Assembly (NCBI RefSeq): GCF_019312595.1
Contig: NZ_JAHWDQ010000001.1
Location: 372,001-436,000, forward strand
Length of the DNA stretch: 64,000 bases
Direction: 5' to 3'
Origin: Zhongshania aquimaris
GTDB taxonomy: Bacteria; Pseudomonadota; Gammaproteobacteria; Pseudomonadales; Spongiibacteraceae
Position 1 is the first letter of the stretch; each line of letters begins with the position of its first letter. The notes beneath the pieces were generated by a model, which saw only the letters and a program-made list of their open reading frames with translations, searched no databases and was not told the DNA's origin. The translations under genes and the position numbers were made by a program. Positions 63,292 through 64,000 of the stretch are shown one piece after another.

Positions 63292-64000
<709 letters not shown>

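Overview
The window is a chromosomal segment of a gammaproteobacterium, most likely a marine Cellvibrionales/Spongiibacteraceae-type organism. This is inferred from Pseudomonas-like gene order (mutS-fdxA-rpoS-nlpD; guaB-guaA / tadA-mltF-purL; hom-thrC-recJ-prfB-lysS; corC-ypjD-ffh-rpsP-rimM-trmD-rplS), moderate GC, a TonB receptor and fatty-acid-type catabolic genes. No rRNA, tRNA, CRISPR array or intact prophage was seen.

Layout. 1-24.5 kb is conserved core: a hairpin MITE-like repeat, a SpeE-like gene, mutS and fdxA on the plus strand; then a long minus-strand run pyrG-kdsA-eno-ftsB-ispD-ispF-truD-pcm-popT-like-nlpD-rpoS covering CTP, KDO, glycolysis, division, isoprenoids, tRNA modification and stationary-phase control; suhB; secDF; purL; mltF; tadA. 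24.5-36.2 kb is an accessory island between tadA and guaA, genes that lie close together in Pseudomonas. It holds an operon of a di-iron-like PF10118 protein plus a multi-pass membrane protein, a Tat-exported SnoaL-like protein, a TonB receptor followed by a Gly-rich secreted protein, a carotenoid-oxygenase relic, OmpW, a LysR-LuxR pair, fused IS5/IS66 relics and a methyltransferase. 36.2-49.7 kb returns to core: guaA, guaB, xseA, a Crp/Fnr regulator, lysS, prfB (with its programmed frameshift), recJ, thrC, hom. 49.9-55.5 kb is a second accessory block: a five-gene acyl-CoA catabolic operon, an acyl-CoA dehydrogenase relic at its 5' end, a possible 26-aa ORF and a 302-bp element of interleaved inverted repeats. 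55.5-64 kb is core again: dsbC, rplS-trmD-rimM-rpsP, ffh, ypjD-like, corC-like, then DUF1289, gamma-carbonic anhydrase, NIF3-like and the 3' end of tgt.

The most interesting signal is a palindrome, TATTGA-N8-TCAATA. It occurs upstream of the PF10118 operon, the SnoaL-like gene and the TonB receptor (two copies there, one imperfect). This points to a small regulon joining outer-membrane uptake, an exported SnoaL-like protein and a putative di-iron oxygenase plus membrane partner, under a regulator not encoded in the window. Other notable items are an AurF-like metal-ligand pattern in the PF10118 protein, the interleaved palindromic element downstream of dsbC, decayed relics of acyl-CoA dehydrogenase and carotenoid oxygenase that show past gene loss in both accessory blocks, a dispersed family of intergenic hairpins, and a probably leaderless xseA mRNA.
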